A stretch of DNA of 42,596 nt from a virus. The notes below the pieces were generated by a model, which was not told where the DNA came from, did not search any database, and saw only the letters and a list, made by a program, of their open reading frames with translations. Of the stretch, positions 5,603 to 15,202 are shown piece after piece; position 1 is the stretch's first letter; every line of letters starts with the position of its first letter. The stretch lies in the IMG/VR virus record IMGVR_UViG_3300048927_000255, positions 1-42,596 of that record; one strand, written 5' to 3'. A program made the translations under genes and the position numbers.

Positions 5603-8600
5603 TTACCTCTGGAAAGTGAAAATCGCGATGCGCACATAGCCCTGGATCTGACCCGAACCGGGGCGCCCGATGTTAATGCCGATTGACGCCCAGCTCCCCG
5701 CACCAAGATACCCCCCGACCCAGCTAAACGTAGTGTTTAGGAAGGTCTTGTAGTTGGCGATGTTTTGCTCAACTGGGTAGGTTGGGTCAGCAATAAATGA
5801 CTTCTCGAACACAACCCCATCGCTACCGGTGTTGATAGTGACGTACTTTGTGCCAGATCCGGGGCTACCGGGATTGGAGCAATAGACGGAAATGAAATAC
5901 TGCGAATAGCCGCCTACGCCGGTGGGCGCTCCATGGGAGAAAAAGTTATTGCCGCTCCCGTTTGAGGATCCAATGGCCATTCCCTCATGCATGGAGTTAC
6001 CAGCCACCACGGCCCCGCCGGCGATGCGCAGGGTATCAATCTGCGCGACACCGATTTTTGCCGTCAGGATCTGCGCATCCCCGATCTTGGCGGTATGGAT
6101 TGAGCCATCCACGATGTTGGCCGTGCTGACTGCGGCATAGCCAATCTTGGCGTTGGTGATGGCGCCGTCCTGGATCTTGGCGTTGGTGATGGTCCCGTCC
6201 TGGATAAAGGCGGAGCGCAGGAAAGACTGCCCATTCACCACAGCAAAGACAGCCTGCTGCACGCCGCCCACTTGGCTCATCAGCGTAAATCGATCCGCCA
6301 CCATGGCGATGGTCGCTTGGACCGGAGTGCCGTTCCCGGCGGACTCGATCCCCACTCCGATACCGGCCAGGTATCGCGTGCCGTTCACGTCCTGGGCTAC
6401 CCGCACTGTCCAGTTGGTCGACACCTTTCCGTCCAGCGTCGCAATAGCGCTGCTGTGCGTTTCAACCGTGCCGCTGATTCCGCCGACGCGAACGTCCAGC
6501 CGCTCCACCGCGTCTGCCGTGGCCTGGTTGGCCGTGGTCAGCGTGCGGATGCTGTTGGCGTAGGTGGAGCGCGAAATGGAAACGCCGTAGCGACCTACCG
6601 AAACATAATCCAGATCGAACGAACCCGAGTTTGTACGCCCAAGTATCAACCAGCCCACAGAGGTGGCCGTATTGAAAACGGGGTGCGACGACAGGTCGAA
6701 ATCGATAACCTGCCAGGCTCGACTGGTCCCATCCACCGGCACATAGATTGGCGTTTGATTAAGTATCTGGTTGCCAGTCGGCGCGAAAAACAGCGGGAAC
6801 GTGGATTCGTTGTAGCCGTTAAGGAAACGCACCCGGATGCGAACGATAGGGAAAACTCGCGCGTTGTAGAACTGCGCCGGTTGCATAACAACCTGCGTGC
6901 GGCCCAGCCCAGACTGCCCGGCGACCTGGGCGGATCGGATGTACATGGGCGAATCGTTAACCCATGTCACCGTCGACACGCCCGCGCTCATCGGGGACCA
7001 GCCGTCCACGGAGGCCTGGAAATCCCACGCCAGCTCAGGGTCGAAACCTTCGGCCGTTTCAGACTCCAGGGTGTTGATCCGAACCGCCAGCGCCTGGTCA
7101 GCATTGGAGCGGGCCAGCTCCTCGTTTCGGATGGCCGTGGAGTTGTTGTCGGTCTTGGTGTTCAGGTTTCGGATCTCGGTGGCGGTGGCCTCCCGATCCG
7201 TTACCTGAACCTGGCGGATGTTGACGATTTCCGCGCTGTTCAGATCCGCGCGCGCGCTCACGCGGCTGATACTGCGGGCACCGCTTGCCGTGGCCTCCGC
7301 GAGTTGCGTAACCATTGCATCGGTGTCCGCCGTCATGGCCCGAACTTCGACCATGCGCAGCGCCATATCGGTGGTCGCCGTTTCCAGGGTGGCCACACGG
7401 GTGGACGTGGTGGCGGTCGTCTGCTCCAGCGTGCTGGTGCGCTGCGCCAGCGATGCCGTGGTCTGCTCCAGCGTGCCGATCTTGGACGCATTGCCGTCTG
7501 CCTTCGTTTCGACGGTCGTAAGCCGCTGGGCCTGTGTGGCCTGCGTTTGCTCAATGGTCTGGATCTTGCTGGCCTGCTGGCCGCTGGCAGTTTCGAGAGT
7601 GCCGGTGCGGGTTGCAAGGGAGGTGGTCGTCTGCTCCAGCGTCTGGATCTTGCTTCCCTGCTGCCCCTGCGTAGTCTCCAAGGTGGCGACTCGCTGCGCC
7701 GTCCCGGCGTTAACCGTTTCGATAGTTTCGATGGACGACTGCAGGTCGCCCTGTCGCACTTGTAGGCGGCGGATGGTGTTTACGTTGGTCGCCGTAACCT
7801 TGGCCATTTCGGACAGACCGGCGTCCGCGTCTGTCGCCGTAGCGCGCAGTTCGGTAATTCGAAGCGCGTAATCGCTGCTGGCTTGCTCCAGGTTCGTGAT
7901 CTTGCTGGTGTGATCAGCGCTGGTTTGCTCCAGCGTGCTGGTGCGCGTCACCAAGCTGGCGGTGGTTTGCTCCAGCGTGCTGATCTTTCCGCCTTGCGCC
8001 CCCGCGGTGGTTTCGAGGGTGGTGGTGCGTTGCGCCAGGCCAGCGGTCGTACTTTCGAGCGTCTGGATCTTGCTGGCGCTGTCCGCGGCCTTCGTCTCCA
8101 CCGCCGTCAGGCGCTGGCCCTGAGCCGCCGTCGTGGTCTCCAGCGTGGAAATCTTGGATCCCTGCGCAGCAGTGGTGGTTTCCAAGGTCGCAATTTTCGT
8201 CCCCTGGGCGGCCTGGACGATCTTTGCCTCCGTTAGCTGAGTGCTGATGCCGGCCACAGCTTCTGCCAGGCTGGAATAGTCACCGATCTTTTCCCAGGAT
8301 GCCGTATTACTCGGCAGCACGTTGGTGTTGGCCTTCTTGGCGCGATATAGCCCCCCATTCCACGACACGATATCGTCCGTCACATAGCCAACGGTGGACG
8401 CCCACGGCTTGATGCCCTCAATCTCCGCAAGCTGTGCTTGCAGTGTGTCGATCTGCGATTGCAATACCTGCTCGGCATCGTCCACGGCCGCGATTCGGTC
8501 CTTCACCTCCTGCTGAAGCTGGTCCGATAGGCCGGTAAGCCCATCCTCGCGCGCCTTCGCCTCGGCCTCCAGCGCATCCGCCAGCGCCTTGTCGGCTTCG

Positions 8601-11320
8601 ATCCGCGCCAGCACCTCCAGGCGGATCTGCTCGGCCTGCGCGATCAGTTGCTGCGTATGCTGGGCCAGGCTAGTGCCCTGCTCGTCCACCACACCGCCCA
8701 GGTTGGTCAGCGCCGTATCCAGATCCTCAATATCCTGGAGCAACTGCTTGCCCACGTCAGAGCTAACCACCTCGTCCTTGATCGCCTGCAGGTAATCCTT
8801 GGCGTTGGTGTTGGTGATGCCGTGGACACCGTGCGCGTTGACGGACGGGTAAAACTCGCCCTTCTCGCCCAGGGAATCAACCAGGCGGATCCAGAACCAG
8901 TATTCGGTGCCAGCCGGCAGTCCGGAAATCGAGAAGGCATCGCCCGGATAGGAAATCTCCGACAGCAACGTGGCCGCGCTATGGTTGGGGCTGGAAGCAA
9001 ACCAGAGCTCGGCCCGGCGCACGGGACTGATGCTTTCCCGGAAACCCCATCGCGCCGTAATTCCATACAGTTCATCGTCCGACACCCTTAGGAAAGAAAC
9101 CTGCGGCGGCGGCTCAAGATTCCCCGCAAGAGTCGTCATTTCGGATACGGTCCAGGAACTGCGGACTTCCAGCGCGCTGATGGCCTGCGCCCGCGCCTGG
9201 TATCGGCCGGCCCGGATCCCCGGAATCTCGGCAGATTCGAGAGTGGTTTCCGGAAGCCCGATCCAGTCGGAATCATCGCGGCGCCATTGCACGGCAAATC
9301 CGCGAGACTGCTTACTGCCCACCCATTCGATGCGCATGACGTGCTGCGCCGCGTTCTGATCGACCCCCGTATACGATGACACGCGGACATTGGATGGCGG
9401 CGCGGTTTGAAGCGACGGAATGATTGTGTTGTCTGGCGGATCCAGCTTCGTGTCGTAGTCCACGGCCTCCCGCTTGCCGGGCACCTCAATGACAGCCGTA
9501 ATCTCGGCTTCCATCGGGCCGGTGCGCGCCACGCCCTGGACGTTAAAGAGGAACGGTTGAAGGTCATCCGCGATGACGCACCAGACGGCCTCATCATTGG
9601 GCTTTTCGCTGTAGGGCTGCACCGTAATAATGGTGTCATCGTCAGCCAGCACGACGGCCGACACGCGACGCTCCTCCACGCGCCCGTCCGGCATGTTGAC
9701 CACCAGAGTATCGCCAGGCTTCACGCGCGCCCTGCGGTCCAGCACCAGCCGCGTGGCGTCGATTGCCTGCCGGACGCGGCCGGAAATCATAGCGCCAGCC
9801 AGGATATTGTCGGCCACCCGGATCACTTCGCCCGGCTTTACCAGGGCGTAATCCAAGCCCACCTTGAACTTGACTAGGCGGCCCTGCTCCTGGCTCGTAA
9901 GAACCGTCCACTTAGCCATTCGCTTTGCCTGGCCAGGGCTGATGCACATAAATGCTGTGCTTTCGGAGTCGCGCACGCCATACCGCGCAACGCCGCGCCG
10001 GTCGGTGTAGGACACGACTTTCTGGCGCCCGAAATCGTCGGGCTGGTTGTAGGACACGCGCGCCACGTTGAACCGCGTTTTGCGAGGGGTGCCCGAATAC
10101 TGGAACTCGCCCACGATGTTGGCCGGGCTGTAGGTGTAGACCGGCGCGGCTGGCATGTCGGCCCGCGCGATCACCGTACCATTGGCTGCATACAGCATCC
10201 CGCGAAACACGCTGGCAATGTCTTGCAGCACGCGGTAGGCATCTTCGCGCTTCATGATCTGGCCGACTGCGCGGAAACGCGGCTCCACGCCGCCCAGGCC
10301 GTCCGGCACGAGCTCATCGCAGTACTGCGCGATCTTGTACAGCTCCCAGCGGTCCACCATTCCAAGCTTGATACGCTCACCCAGGCCGAATATGTCGTTC
10401 GTGACCATGTCCAGCAGCACCCATGCCGGATTCGCGCACACTGACAGCTTGAATGTGCCATCCCAGACGCCGCTGTAAACCCGGTTTACCGCGTCATAGT
10501 TGGAAGGAACCCGGATCATTCGCCCCTTACCCCGCACGGCGCGCGTGGGGATACTGGAGAACAAACTTGCGGGGATCTTGTACCCCACCATGGCGATCAT
10601 CGGATATCGCAGCTTGGTGTCTACCACCTCGGTATAGGCATCCACATAGATATTGGATGCGATGGTGCTATCGCCCGTGTTATCGGCGGAGGTGCGGCGA
10701 ACACGAAGCGTCCAATTTGACGTGCCGGGAGGCAGGTTGATCCGGTGGGTTCTGGTGTAGCGCTGGGTCGTCTTGCCCCGCATGGAGGCCACCACAACGG
10801 GATCCCAGTTTCCGGTCCCCACGCGCAACTCAACCACGTAATCAATGTAGTAGCCGCCCAGATCACCGTTTTTCGGGTTTTGCTGGGTCAGCCTGTCCGT
10901 GGAAAGCGTGATGCGCAGCGCGTCGATTTCCGGGGTAGTGACGAGCTGGGTCCAGGGCTGGGCCGCTTTGACCTGCACGCCCACCGCAATGGTGTTCTCC
11001 GCGCCAGGGAAGCCAGGGATCGGATCCTGGTCCTGCGTTCCGTAACGGACGTGAACCTCCACGCCAGGGAAATTCTCCTCCCCGTTCTCGCCTACTACCG
11101 GCGTCCCGTTGAAAAAGATGTTCCGCAGCACCTGCGCCGGGGTGTCACCCAGGGATCCCATGGGACCCACGTTGATCGCATCTAGCAGGCGCGCGTACTG
11201 AATGGAATGCAGGCTGTCCGGCGATTCCTTCGCTACGCGCCCGCCACCGCCACTTTTTCCGCCATAGCCGCGAATACGGGGCCGCGAGAATTGCAGCTCC
11301 ATGCTTTTGGTTTCGCTCAT
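5603..11320 (-). CDS. J: tail-tip host-specificity protein J (TipJ)
   Basis: 1905 residues; lambda J has about 1130. It starts MSETKSMELQFSRP, overlapping the I stop as TAATG. The N-terminus (KSGGGGRVAKESPDSLHS, then NFPGVEVHVRYGTQDQDPIPGF) matches the J-family tail-hub start. Fibronectin-III-like modules lie at about 640-835. A coiled-coil region at 870-965 is followed by a CBM5/12-like module (IKPWASTVGYVTDDIVSWNGG). Then come 14-residue repeats (1038-1370), a beta-sandwich with DLDYVSVGRYG at its end (about 1450-1590), a DUF1983-like region, TNAKIQDG-type repeats and a tip domain. J forms the central tip fibre and selects the receptor. The extra 770 residues lie mainly in the repeat and sandwich parts. 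Confidence 0.93.
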   Translation of the reverse strand: MSETKSMELQFSRPRIRGYGGKSGGGGRVAKESPDSLHSIQYARLLDAINVGPMGSLGDTPAQVLRNIFFNGTPVVGENGEENFPGVEVHVRYGTQDQDPIPGFPGAENTIAVGVQVKAAQPWTQLVTTPEIDALRITLSTDRLTQQNPKNGDLGGYYIDYVVELRVGTGNWDPVVVASMRGKTTQRYTRTHRINLPPGTSNWTLRVRRTSADNTGDSTIASNIYVDAYTEVVDTKLRYPMIAMVGYKIPASLFSSIPTRAVRGKGRMIRVPSNYDAVNRVYSGVWDGTFKLSVCANPAWVLLDMVTNDIFGLGERIKLGMVDRWELYKIAQYCDELVPDGLGGVEPRFRAVGQIMKREDAYRVLQDIASVFRGMLYAANGTVIARADMPAAPVYTYSPANIVGEFQYSGTPRKTRFNVARVSYNQPDDFGRQKVVSYTDRRGVARYGVRDSESTAFMCISPGQAKRMAKWTVLTSQEQGRLVKFKVGLDYALVKPGEVIRVADNILAGAMISGRVRQAIDATRLVLDRRARVKPGDTLVVNMPDGRVEERRVSAVVLADDDTIITVQPYSEKPNDEAVWCVIADDLQPFLFNVQGVARTGPMEAEITAVIEVPGKREAVDYDTKLDPPDNTIIPSLQTAPPSNVRVSSYTGVDQNAAQHVMRIEWVGSKQSRGFAVQWRRDDSDWIGLPETTLESAEIPGIRAGRYQARAQAISALEVRSSWTVSEMTTLAGNLEPPPQVSFLRVSDDELYGITARWGFRESISPVRRAELWFASSPNHSAATLLSEISYPGDAFSISGLPAGTEYWFWIRLVDSLGEKGEFYPSVNAHGVHGITNTNAKDYLQAIKDEVVSSDVGKQLLQDIEDLDTALTNLGGVVDEQGTSLAQHTQQLIAQAEQIRLEVLARIEADKALADALEAEAKAREDGLTGLSDQLQQEVKDRIAAVDDAEQVLQSQIDTLQAQLAEIEGIKPWASTVGYVTDDIVSWNGGLYRAKKANTNVLPSNTASWEKIGDYSSLAEAVAGISTQLTEAKIVQAAQGTKIATLETTTAAQGSKISTLETTTAAQGQRLTAVETKAADSASKIQTLESTTAGLAQRTTTLETTAGAQGGKISTLEQTTASLVTRTSTLEQTSADHTSKITNLEQASSDYALRITELRATATDADAGLSEMAKVTATNVNTIRRLQVRQGDLQSSIETIETVNAGTAQRVATLETTQGQQGSKIQTLEQTTTSLATRTGTLETASGQQASKIQTIEQTQATQAQRLTTVETKADGNASKIGTLEQTTASLAQRTSTLEQTTATTSTRVATLETATTDMALRMVEVRAMTADTDAMVTQLAEATASGARSISRVSARADLNSAEIVNIRQVQVTDREATATEIRNLNTKTDNNSTAIRNEELARSNADQALAVRINTLESETAEGFDPELAWDFQASVDGWSPMSAGVSTVTWVNDSPMYIRSAQVAGQSGLGRTQVVMQPAQFYNARVFPIVRIRVRFLNGYNESTFPLFFAPTGNQILNQTPIYVPVDGTSRAWQVIDFDLSSHPVFNTATSVGWLILGRTNSGSFDLDYVSVGRYGVSISRSTYANSIRTLTTANQATADAVERLDVRVGGISGTVETHSSAIATLDGKVSTNWTVRVAQDVNGTRYLAGIGVGIESAGNGTPVQATIAMVADRFTLMSQVGGVQQAVFAVVNGQSFLRSAFIQDGTITNAKIQDGAITNAKIGYAAVSTANIVDGSIHTAKIGDAQILTAKIGVAQIDTLRIAGGAVVAGNSMHEGMAIGSSNGSGNNFFSHGAPTGVGGYSQYFISVYCSNPGSPGSGTKYVTINTGSDGVVFEKSFIADPTYPVEQNIANYKTFLNTTFSWVGGYLGAGSWASIGINIGRPGSGQIQGYVRIAIFTFQR
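7210..8210 (-). repeat. two-block array of 14-residue coiled-coil repeats in J
   Basis: Units such as STLETTTAAQGSKI, STLEQTTASLVTRT and GTLEQTTASLAQRT recur every 42 bp. Two blocks of about eight units (roughly 8210-7735 and 7690-7230) each close with a similar segment (DYALRITELRATATDADAG and DMALRMVEVRAMTADTDAM), so the whole block looks duplicated. The 14-residue period equals two heptads of a trimeric coiled coil. Confidence 0.85.
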
Positions 11321-11961
11321 TACTGCTGGTCCTCGGAATAGATTCCCTGGGAAAGCACCGCCGAACCCATCCAGACAAACCCATCGGGGTCGCTGTAGCC
11401 CACGGGGATGGGGTTGCCTTGGGCGTCCATATTCACCGGCCCATTGAACCCGTATGACGGCCGATTCTCCGGACTGTCTTGGGTGGAAAGGCCTGGCGGT
11501 TGCGGGCCTAGGGCCTGTGCTGCGCCGCCCAACACCAGAGTTGCGCCCATCCAAGCGGCCGCGCCTATCAGGCCCTTCGCCGCGAAGGCGGCCCCGAACC
11601 CGTTTGCAGCTATGGCCGCTGCGCCTATCAGCACCGCGCCCAGGACGATCTGGAACAGGCCACCGCGCTTGTTGCCGCGCACAATCATCGCGATTCGGAT
11701 AGGCTCGTCAGGGTCCAGCCAATCTCCCAGGCGCTCTTCCCCCAGCCGGCGGGTGCCGTGCAGGCAGGCAAAGCCCTGGCGCGCGGCTGCGGCCTTCACC
11801 ATGAATTCCCGAAAGCCGGGGATCAAGACGCTGAGCGCGTGGATTGCCTCTTGCGTGGAAGTAACAGCCAGCCTGAACTCCCGACCGAAGAGCGCTCGCA
11901 GCGGCCCGTACAGCAGCACGGTGCGCACTTCCGGGTCATCAAGGGTTGCGGACATTGCCAT
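11320..11961 (-). CDS. tail assembly protein I
   Basis: 213 residues, lambda gpI-like. The N-terminal ubiquitin-like half (VLLYGPLRALFGREFRLAV, then HALSVLIPGFREFM) is followed by a hydrophobic Ala/Gly-rich segment (about 108-150) and a Pro-rich C-terminus. The order K-I-J is that of lambda. It is needed for tail-tip assembly and is not found in mature lambda virions. Start ATG 11961 has GGAGAA upstream; the gene starts right after the K stop and overlaps J by one base. Confidence 0.88.
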   Translation of the reverse strand: MAMSATLDDPEVRTVLLYGPLRALFGREFRLAVTSTQEAIHALSVLIPGFREFMVKAAAARQGFACLHGTRRLGEERLGDWLDPDEPIRIAMIVRGNKRGGLFQIVLGAVLIGAAAIAANGFGAAFAAKGLIGAAAWMGATLVLGGAAQALGPQPPGLSTQDSPENRPSYGFNGPVNMDAQGNPIPVGYSDPDGFVWMGSAVLSQGIYSEDQQ

Positions 11962-12759
11962 TTACTTCTCCAGGGATTTGTGCCGCGCTATGGCATGCGT
12001 GCAGTGCGCCCACATGCCGCCATAAACATCCACGGAGGACTTGCGGCCATGCAGGTGGTGCAGGATTCGGGCGCTTCGCATAAAAGGCTCGTCGTGGCCG
12101 GGGACAGGCTCCTCGCCCACGTAGACGGCGGCGTGATTCGGCACCGAAGATCCGATCTGCATGATGATCATGTCGCCAGGCTGCAACATCTCGCCGTCGG
12201 CCAGCACGCGCCAGCCATCCGCGGCCAGGTTGGCCATATACAGGTCCAGCTCCGGAGTCTTTTTCCACCAGTCATCGTCCCGCTCATGGTGCGGCAGCGT
12301 GACGCCGCGGGCTCGGTCGAACCAGTCCACAATCAGGCCATAGCAATCCAGAGTGCCGTGGTGAAACGAGCGGCCCACCAGCGGCGCCGGCGGCGCATCC
12401 GGCGCGATGCCCACAAGAGGAGCGCAGCGCAGGGCGCCGGCGTCGTCGCGGTGGACCGGCTGGATATACCAGGGCACGCCGCTGATATTGCAGCTTGCCG
12501 TGTCGCCCTCAGTGGCACCATCAGGGCCATTCGGGTGGGAGTGGACTATGGCCAGCAGCGTGCCGCGATCTTCGGCGGCAGCCATAAATTCAGGCCCGAT
12601 TTCAAAGCTGTCCAGCGCGGCGTCACCGCGGGCCTCGTTGTCGGCTGGAATGTAAACCTCGGCCATGGTGTCCGTCAGGCGGATTACCACGCCGCAGGAC
12701 TCGCGGGGATAGCAGACCAGTGCATGGCGTTGAATGTCGGAAACCGTGGTCTTTTTCAT
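11962..12759 (-). CDS. tail-tip peptidase K (JAMM + NlpC/P60 domains)
   Basis: 265 residues, two domains. Residues 1-115 form a JAMM/MPN metalloprotease with Glu20 (PRESCG) and H73-S-H75-P...T-x-x-D86 as zinc ligands (Thr replaces the usual Ser). Residues 130-265 form an NlpC/P60 cysteine peptidase with Cys139 (TLDCYG), His209 (PNHAAVYVG) and a His cluster near 234-237. Lambda gpK has the same plan and is needed for tail-tip assembly; the NlpC part may open peptidoglycan during DNA entry. It is flanked by L and I as in lambda. Confidence 0.9.
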   Translation of the reverse strand: MKKTTVSDIQRHALVCYPRESCGVVIRLTDTMAEVYIPADNEARGDAALDSFEIGPEFMAAAEDRGTLLAIVHSHPNGPDGATEGDTASCNISGVPWYIQPVHRDDAGALRCAPLVGIAPDAPPAPLVGRSFHHGTLDCYGLIVDWFDRARGVTLPHHERDDDWWKKTPELDLYMANLAADGWRVLADGEMLQPGDMIIMQIGSSVPNHAAVYVGEEPVPGHDEPFMRSARILHHLHGRKSSVDVYGGMWAHCTHAIARHKSLEK

Positions 12760-13509
12760 TCATGCCCTCAATCGGTCAGCCGCCGGGAAAGCCATGAAAT
12801 TCATGTACCCCCCGGGGAACCCGCCAGGGTTCGCGTTCAAGCGAGCCCGACAAGAGGAAAGAAGCCCAGAGCACGAATCGCGCGCCGGGTCGTTGGTGGG
12901 GTTGTTGTCGTCGTCGAACATGGCAGCGCCAGAGTAGGCGCAGTAAGGGCCGCGATAGCCCCCTGTCCGAGTCCACCGACAGACGTCCGTCTGCACGATC
13001 AGGCCAGGCAACTGCACGCCCTCCGCATCCAGCACGGTGGCGAGCTGGAACACGACGACGTCTGGACCCTCGGATTGCTTAAGCTCAATCTCCCAAACGT
13101 CGGGTGGCAATTCTTGCGTCGGGTCTGCCTCTGGGTTGCCATCGGGAAAATTGACCGCGTCCAGGAATCGGCCGAACGTCCGTCGCATGGTGACGCGCGC
13201 GTCCAGCAAGTCCTCGAATTGCATGCAGAGCGCCGAAATGACGCCTGGTAGCGGCTCCCCCTGTGCGTCGCTGCCAATGTTCCCGACTGTCAGCACTGGC
13301 GACGGTGGCGCCCCTTCGGAGTTGGTTTCCAGCCCGTCCACTTGGATGGGCCAGGGACCGTATTCGTGCCCCTGCCAGGTGATCACATCAAGCTGCATGT
13401 AGCCGTGAAACCGCAGGTGTTCGCCACCGAACGGCGTAAGATCCAGCTCGAATAAATCCACCAGTTCGCCCATGTCCAGGCGCTGGATATGCGAGTAGAT
13501 TTTTTTCAT
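12760..13509 (-). CDS. minor tail protein L (Fe-S cluster type)
   Basis: 249 residues. The C-terminal half carries four Cys in the gpL pattern, C177-RW..., C190 (GPYC), C213 (DSC) and C220 (SSC), which in lambda gpL bind an iron-sulfur cluster. The N-terminal half is a beta-rich tail-hub domain (FELDLTPFGGEHLRFHGY). It sits before K as in lambda and belongs to the distal tail hub. The start overlaps the upstream gene by four bases. Confidence 0.85.
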   Translation of the reverse strand: MKKIYSHIQRLDMGELVDLFELDLTPFGGEHLRFHGYMQLDVITWQGHEYGPWPIQVDGLETNSEGAPPSPVLTVGNIGSDAQGEPLPGVISALCMQFEDLLDARVTMRRTFGRFLDAVNFPDGNPEADPTQELPPDVWEIELKQSEGPDVVVFQLATVLDAEGVQLPGLIVQTDVCRWTRTGGYRGPYCAYSGAAMFDDDNNPTNDPARDSCSGLLSSCRARLNANPGGFPGGYMNFMAFPAADRLRA

Positions 13510-13853
13510 GCTTCACTGTCCCATCCCGGGATGATCCACGACTGGGGCTCGCGCACGAGGCGGAAAGCCTGCCAGCGGTCATCCGCCATATCTGCGTCCA
13601 CGATGAGCGCATACTGGGTTTTCGACCACTCCAGCACCTCGTACATGCCTTCGTTTTCGATCTCCTCAAACACGCCCGTTTTTCGATAGCCTCGGCGCGC
13701 CCCAAAAACCAGCGTCCGGGCCGGCCATTCGACGCCGAATCCCGGGTTAACTTCCGTCAAAAGGCCCGTCTCCATGCCGATGCGAACAATCTCCGCATCG
13801 TCGTTGCACTCCACCAGCAAGATCTGGTTTTTAGGGTTTGGGAAAGCGTTCAT
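13506..13853 (-). CDS. uncharacterised small tail-region protein
   Basis: 115 residues, starting MNAFPNPKNQILLVECND. No family recognised; the C-terminal half has several Trp and Tyr (YEVLEWSKTQYALI, FRLVREPQSWIIPGW) and looks like a compact beta domain. Coupled at both ends by four-base overlaps, so it is made with the tail hub genes. Its place before L is where lambda has M, but the M homologue here is the gene at 15846-16205, so this one is an insertion relative to lambda. Confidence 0.7.
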   Translation of the reverse strand: MNAFPNPKNQILLVECNDDAEIVRIGMETGLLTEVNPGFGVEWPARTLVFGARRGYRKTGVFEEIENEGMYEVLEWSKTQYALIVDADMADDRWQAFRLVREPQSWIIPGWDSEA

Positions 13854-15202
13854 ACGCCTGTTGCCTCCTTTAGTTGATCGTCAGTAGACAGGCGCCGGTA
13901 CATGCGGGCCTCGTAGATCCAGCCGGTAAGGATGTACGAATCCGGGTTCATCATCGAACCCAGCAAAAACCGGTTGCTAGAAAGCCCGCTCGTGAACCCC
14001 GCGAAGGTCGGGAACGTAGTTACGGGCACCGCGTCCGCCCGCGCTGCAAGGTTGCATTCGCGGAAGTCCAGCGGATCGTTTCGCCAAGTGGCGCAATGCA
14101 CGTTTCGAGGCGATGAGGGGAAAATCCGCCCATTGGTCCGGGTGGTCCCGGAGTGGGTTGGCGTAGCGGTGTAGTACGTTCGGATAATCATGGCCGGGTT
14201 GGCCCCTTCCCCCGTCAGGGCCAAGCTGACGTAAGGCGCTGACGCCGGCACGCGGTCGGTGCCGGCCACGCCCACCGCTGCCGTTAGGAAAAGGCATTGA
14301 GCCGTGTAATCGGCCCACAGCGAATAGCCCTGCCCCGCAACGGGCGAATTGAAAAAATCTGCGGGGAAGCTTGCGCTAATGCCGCGCTCATCGCCCCGCA
14401 CTACCGCCGCTCCTTTGGTCGGTATGTAAGAGGTCGGGAACCCCAGCGCTTCGAGCTGGAATCCACCGAAAAGGAACTTCCCGGCCCGATTCCCGCCCGG
14501 CCAAAGTATCGGGGGATAGGATGCCACGGTGGTGGTGCAGGTCGCCGTTACGTAGATTCGTTTCCACCCGTTCGGGTACGTCTCCATGCCAACAATGGTC
14601 TCGGACGCATTAAGCGCGCCTCCCACCACCTGGCCCGTCGCCCCGACGAATTGAACGCTTTGATTCGATCCGAACGCCTCGGACGTGAGAACCAGGGGAA
14701 TGTCAATCGCCTGGTCCCCCAGCGACTTGATGAATACCGAACCCGTGTAACGCCTCCCCGAGACATACGCCATTGCCCTGGGGTTGCCATGCGGGTAAAT
14801 GTAGGTTGACCCGGCCGGGCTGTAGTCCATCATCGCGCATCGCTCAGAAGGCAACAGGAAGTCAGCAGCGTCGAATGTCGTAGTGGCCAGCCCATTGGCG
14901 GATCCGTTCCAGGCGCGGGGAGGCGCCACCGTGAGCAGCGGATTGGAGAAAACGACCATGTTTTCCGACGCAGCGTCACGGCGCAACCCCCAGCGCAGCC
15001 TGTCGTGATCGAACCCGATTCGGGCCTGGCCTGGCAGCGCCACATACATGCGATCTTGATCGCAATACGTGCGCGGTCCGATGATGCTGGGATCCGGGCC
15101 GGTCACGGTTGGCGGGAGATTCCCCGACGAAAAATCTAGCCGGAATTCCGCCGCAATGGCGGGCTCAAGGTCAGAAACCTGACCGAATGCACTTGTGGTC
15201 AT
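13850..15202 (-). CDS. tail spike/fibre-like protein with carbohydrate-binding fold
   Basis: 450 residues. An early segment (QARIGFDHDRLRWGLRRDAA, then SENMVVFSNPL) fits the pattern PRFDHDP...GLLVEE.RTNLL common to phage spike-fibre proteins. The following part (YTGSVFIKSLG, NGWKRIYVTATC, GKFLFGGFQLEALGFPTSYI) is a jelly-roll carbohydrate-binding-like module, and the C-terminal 150 residues resemble a LamG/concanavalin fold ending WIYEARMYRRLS. Probably a side decoration of the tail that binds surface glycans. It is located between tail genes M and L, where lambda has nothing. Confidence 0.65.
   Translation of the reverse strand: MTTSAFGQVSDLEPAIAAEFRLDFSSGNLPPTVTGPDPSIIGPRTYCDQDRMYVALPGQARIGFDHDRLRWGLRRDAASENMVVFSNPLLTVAPPRAWNGSANGLATTTFDAADFLLPSERCAMMDYSPAGSTYIYPHGNPRAMAYVSGRRYTGSVFIKSLGDQAIDIPLVLTSEAFGSNQSVQFVGATGQVVGGALNASETIVGMETYPNGWKRIYVTATCTTTVASYPPILWPGGNRAGKFLFGGFQLEALGFPTSYIPTKGAAVVRGDERGISASFPADFFNSPVAGQGYSLWADYTAQCLFLTAAVGVAGTDRVPASAPYVSLALTGEGANPAMIIRTYYTATPTHSGTTRTNGRIFPSSPRNVHCATWRNDPLDFRECNLAARADAVPVTTFPTFAGFTSGLSSNRFLLGSMMNPDSYILTGWIYEARMYRRLSTDDQLKEATGV

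Noticed and set aside
6272-7765. 497-codon plus-strand ORF opposite J (also one at 11758-13251)
   Set aside because: Both are antisense shadows caused by high GC at the third codon position; no domain, ribosome site or neighbour supports them.
7210-8210. CRISPR-like or tandem DNA repeat array
   Set aside because: Repeats are degenerate at the DNA level, have no constant repeats with unique spacers, and are in frame as 14-residue coiled-coil units of J.
5603-11554. Longer version of J starting at 11554
   Set aside because: The extra 78 residues overlap the I gene in another frame and do not look like a J start; MSETKSMELQF at 11320 is coupled to the I stop.
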